DNA of 9,887 bases from Candidatus Cloacimonas sp. SDB (GTDB lineage Bacteria; Cloacimonadota; Cloacimonadia; Cloacimonadales; TCS61). A program made the translations under genes and the position numbers. The notes under the pieces are model-generated. The model was not told where the DNA came from. It ran no database searches and saw only the letters and a list, made by a program, of their open reading frames with translations. The stretch is taken from the NCBI GenBank assembly GCA_001412425.1, contig LKUH01000363.1:1-9887 (forward strand). The letters run 5' to 3'. Positions within the stretch are counted from its first letter, which is position 1; every line of letters starts with the position of its first letter. Positions 7,579 through 9,887 of the stretch are shown here, piece after piece.

Positions 7579-9155
7579 AACTGAAAAATTTGCTGTTAAT
7601 ATCTTTGATTTTCTTATTTGTGCTTAATCTGTCAGCAGAAATTGATATTTTCCTGCAAAGTGCTGATACGGATCTGAGTCAAGACCAACCCCTGATTGTG
7701 AATGTAGAAATAACCGGTTTGACAGAGTACATGCGGGCTTTTGCTGTAACGGTGGAATACAATACCGGTTATTTCACAGCGACGCCGTCTGATTTTACGG
7801 AGAGTACTTTTTTGTCCGCTTCCGGTGATCCCACCCAATGGGAAATGGCGGGAACAGACGGTTCTTACACTGCCACCTGCGCCATTCTGGGTTATACGGC
7901 AGGAGTTACCGGATCCGGCACTCTGTTTTCTTTCGAACTGACAAATCTTAACCAGCAGAATCTTACCGGAACAGAGATAAATATTACCGGTGTGGTTCTG
8001 CGGGATACTCTTAATAACGAAATTTACCCGGATAATGTTACCGGTTTAACAGCTACCATTAATACGGATTTATATATATTCTTAACAAGCCCCAATACTC
8101 ATCTTGCTCAAAATGAGAATTTATATGTTAACGCGGAGATCAGCGGTATGGCGGAAAATTTAAGATCTTTTGCCTTAACTATCAGCTTTGATACTTATCA
8201 TTTTTCTGCCTCGCCGGAAGATTTTCAGGAGGGAACTTTTCTATCTGCTTCCGGAGATCCCACGCAATGGGAAATGTCAGGAACAGACGGCTCTTATACT
8301 GCCACCTGTGCCATTTTAGGTTATACAACTGGCGTAAATGGAGAAGGTGTTTTATTTAGCTTTGAACTTACTAATCTTAATCGGCAGAATCTTACCGGAA
8401 CGGAGATTAATATTGCCAATGTGGTTCTGCGGGATACTCTGAATAACGAAATTTATCCTGTTAATGTTAGCGGTTTATCAGTCACCATAGAAGCACCGGA
8501 GGGTGTATATCTGGATGTAACTCTGCTGCTGGAAGGACCCTGGATCAGCGGGACTTCCATGCGTTACGATCTGGAGACTGCGGGTAAACTACCTCTGGTT
8601 TCGCCATATGACGGTGAGGTTCTATCAGAATTTCCCGAAGTTTCCCCTCAGCATATTGTGGACTGGATCTGGCTGGAACTGCGGGAAACGGAAAATGGTG
8701 CGACGGTTGACAGCTGTAATGCCTTTCTGCTGGATAATGCCGCCTTAGTAAGCACAGAAGGAGATCAGAGATTCCCCTTCCTCGGGGCGGGCGGAAATAG
8801 TTATTATCTGGTGGTAAGGCACCGTAATCATCTGGATATCATGACGGCTATTGTCCACAGGATGAGTGGTGAGTCTTCTCTGCCGACGGTGATTGACCTG
8901 ACAGATGTGACCAATATTTACGGTGATCTTGGGATTAAAGAATTGGAAACTGGCATTTACGGAATGATATCCGGTGATGCCGACCGGGACAGATATGTAG
9001 CTCCTTCGGATCTTAACAACGTTTGGAGGTTGCAGACTGGGCTTAGCGGCTATTGGAGCGCAGATTTCAACCTGAACAAGGATGTACAACCACAGGACAG
9101 AAATGATTACTGGAGAATAAATACAGGTAAATCTTCAAAAGTACCGACGAATTAA
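7575..9155 (+). CDS. secreted double-cohesin / dockerin protein lacking a sorting domain
   Basis: A 526-aa exported protein starting at TTG. The signal peptide is about 1-21, with hydrophobic core LLLISLIFLFVLNLSA. Two cohesin-like repeats follow (about 22-162 and 164-306), offset by about 143 residues and nearly identical in their later halves (SASGDPTQWEM, GTDGSYTATCAILGYT, VVLRDTLNNEIYP). Next is the RHRNHL module (about 311-465; YYLVVRHRNHL ends at 420) and a dockerin-like pair. Loop 1 (468-479) is DADRDRYVAPSD, with Arg where Gly is usual at loop position 6. Loop 2 (497-508) is DFNLNKDVQPQD. The protein stops 18 residues after loop 2, with no NYPNP/IKGQ sorting domain, unlike the two larger upstream proteins. 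It may therefore be released, or held at the surface through its cohesin or dockerin modules (inference). The next gene begins 13 nt downstream. Confidence 0.9.
   Translation: MKLKNLLLISLIFLFVLNLSAEIDIFLQSADTDLSQDQPLIVNVEITGLTEYMRAFAVTVEYNTGYFTATPSDFTESTFLSASGDPTQWEMAGTDGSYTATCAILGYTAGVTGSGTLFSFELTNLNQQNLTGTEINITGVVLRDTLNNEIYPDNVTGLTATINTDLYIFLTSPNTHLAQNENLYVNAEISGMAENLRSFALTISFDTYHFSASPEDFQEGTFLSASGDPTQWEMSGTDGSYTATCAILGYTTGVNGEGVLFSFELTNLNRQNLTGTEINIANVVLRDTLNNEIYPVNVSGLSVTIEAPEGVYLDVTLLLEGPWISGTSMRYDLETAGKLPLVSPYDGEVLSEFPEVSPQHIVDWIWLELRETENGATVDSCNAFLLDNAALVSTEGDQRFPFLGAGGNSYYLVVRHRNHLDIMTAIVHRMSGESSLPTVIDLTDVTNIYGDLGIKELETGIYGMISGDADRDRYVAPSDLNNVWRLQTGLSGYWSADFNLNKDVQPQDRNDYWRINTGKSSKVPTN
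7638..8062 (+). repeat. tandem cohesin-like repeat, unit 1
   Basis: Residues about 22-162 of gene 4: EIDIFLQSAD to the strand LTATI. Within it, 7806-7907 aligns without gaps to 8235-8336 of unit 2 over 34 codons. Confidence 0.85.
8064..8492 (+). repeat. tandem cohesin-like repeat, unit 2
   Basis: Residues about 164-306 of gene 4, from TDLYIFLTSP to VTIEAP. Its N-terminal third differs clearly from unit 1 (SFALTISFDTYHFSASPEDF against AFAVTVEYNTGYFTATPSDF), while the rest is almost the same at the protein level. Confidence 0.85.
8505..8969 (+). repeat. RHRNHL module, copy 2 (gene 4)
   Basis: Residues about 311-465 of gene 4, homologous to copy 1 in gene 2. It reads LLLEGPW, LPLVSPYDG, HIVDWIWLELRE, YYLVVRHRNHL (410-420), VTNIYGDLGIKEL, then the dockerin. 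Domain order around it is the same as in gene 2. Confidence 0.8.
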
Positions 9156-9157
9156 GC

Positions 9158-9164
9158 AAGGAGG
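9158..9164 (+). promoter_or_regulatory. Shine-Dalgarno site deciding the GTG start of gene 5
   Basis: AAGGAGG, with a 4-nt spacer to GTG at 9169. It falls in the 13-nt gap after the TAA of gene 4 and has the same spacing as the site before gene 4. Confidence 0.8.
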
Positions 9165-9168
9165 AAGG

Positions 9169-9887
9169 GTGCGAAAACTGATCTTAATATTTTTTGTTCT
9201 GGGGATTTCTATCTATGCCCTGCAGGCGGATGTGGGTATCACCTTCACATTTGCTAACGGCGAAGTGGTTTACGATGCGGGGGAATATTTTTATGAATTT
9301 GATGTGATGGCGGCTGCCAGTGAAACGGGAACCCGTCTCGGAACAGGTATAATTTATATTAATTATAATTCTGATGCCTTTGGAACAGAGGCAGACTCCT
9401 TAGGTAATGCAATTGCAGAGAAGGGTACACTCCTTACAACAGTAGGTCCACCTCTATATCTTATTAACCCTAACGATAACGATCTTAGTAGATTAGCTTA
9501 CACCTTTGAATATACTAACGTTGCCGGATACGGCAATGATTTACCAACAACTGATACTCAACTTATGCATATCAGTATAAAAATTCAGGATACCAACCAA
9601 TCAAGTGGTTTAAGTTTTGAATACACTGACCCTTCAATGTCTTGGCAGCAGTATTATGATGATAATGCCACCAAATATAATCCGGTTATTGCTACTGATA
9701 CAGATGACAGCGATCTAAGCCCTCCGGTTGTAACTTACATCATCAGCGGGATCGTAACCGACGGCATTGATCCTCTGTCCGGCGTATTGATGACCGGGAA
9801 TGCCAATACTACACCTGCCAATATGACCACCGGTGGGGACGGTACCTACAGTTTCACAGCGGAACAAAATACAGCAGTTACCATAAC
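9169..9887 (+). CDS. secreted GTRLGTG-module protein with carboxypeptidase-regulatory-like domain (3' end cut by window edge)
   Basis: The reading frame is open from GTG at 9169 to the window edge (239 full codons, no stop), so this is a 5' partial gene. The signal peptide is about 1-20 (RKLILIFFVLGISIYALQA), with likely cleavage before D21. Residues about 21-187 form the module also found in gene 2: ASETGTRLGTG (G54-G60 for the core), NYNSDAFG, SRLAYTFEY, GYGNDLP, GLSFE, QQYYDDNATKY (YYDDNAT at 162-168) and DTD. From residue 190, IISGIVTDGIDPLSGVLM and TTGGDGTYSF match the start of a carboxypeptidase-regulatory-like / SdrD-B-type beta-sandwich, common as a stalk repeat in surface proteins. 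Only about 50 residues of that domain are visible. A sorting domain, if present, would lie beyond the window. Different frame from gene 4, 13 nt away; likely cotranscribed. Confidence 0.88.
   Translation, partial: MRKLILIFFVLGISIYALQADVGITFTFANGEVVYDAGEYFYEFDVMAAASETGTRLGTGIIYINYNSDAFGTEADSLGNAIAEKGTLLTTVGPPLYLINPNDNDLSRLAYTFEYTNVAGYGNDLPTTDTQLMHISIKIQDTNQSSGLSFEYTDPSMSWQQYYDDNATKYNPVIATDTDDSDLSPPVVTYIISGIVTDGIDPLSGVLMTGNANTTPANMTTGGDGTYSFTAEQNTAVTI
9229..9729 (+). repeat. GTRLGTG module, copy 2 (gene 5)
   Basis: Residues about 21-187 of gene 5. All landmarks of copy 1 recur in order with nearly the same spacing. DNA identity is patchy: the longest shared stretch noticed is TATTATGATGATAATGC, coding YYDDNA, so this is old homology rather than a recent copy. 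Confidence 0.8.

Noticed and set aside
9100..9200. Genes 4 and 5 as one gene split by a frameshift
   Set aside because: A TAA, a consensus Shine-Dalgarno, a GTG and a full signal peptide occur in sequence at the junction, which an error would not create.

Overview
The window is a run of genes, all on the + strand, for large secreted, modular surface proteins. It fits a bacterium of the FCB group, most likely Candidatus Cloacimonadota (Cloacimonas-like), although a Bacteroidota relative or another FCB candidate phylum cannot be excluded. The reasons are the C-terminal domains with an NYPNPFNP entry motif and an IKGQLVN core ending in a basic tail, the dockerin-like segment reading DVGPT..DN...PT.DD.IDIEDLMIF, and the repeated cohesin, dockerin and beta-helix modules. 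No tRNA, rRNA, CRISPR array, transposase or metabolic gene was seen.

Layout: (1) 14-5317 (or 17-5317) encodes a ~1767-aa exported protein. In order it has a propeller-like lectin/sialidase-type region, two complete parallel beta-helices, a cohesin-like domain, Ig/FN3-like domains, a dockerin-like segment, a second cohesin-like domain and a sorting domain. (2) The 48-nt gap that follows holds a 12-bp hairpin. (3) 5366-7279 encodes a 637-aa protein: cohesin, an 'RHRNHL' module, a dockerin, a 'GTRLGTG' module and a sorting domain. (4) 7276-7578 is a 100-aa ORF of unknown function with no signal peptide, overlapping the genes on both sides by 4 nt. (5) 7575-9155, with a TTG start, has two cohesin repeats, the RHRNHL module and a dockerin, but no sorting domain. 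(6) 9169 to the window edge, with a GTG start, is the 5' part of another exported protein: the GTRLGTG module followed by the start of a carboxypeptidase-regulatory-like beta-sandwich.

The genes look like a shuffled set of the same building blocks. Genes 4 and 5 read end to end repeat the domain order of gene 2, and cohesin-like and dockerin-like modules occur together within single polypeptides. The likely role is a cell-surface or extracellular assembly for adhesion or for handling polysaccharides. No catalytic domain is recognisable, and the substrate cannot be told from the sequence. Genes 2-5 overlap or nearly abut and are probably one transcription unit. Gene 1 may be partly uncoupled from them by the hairpin.
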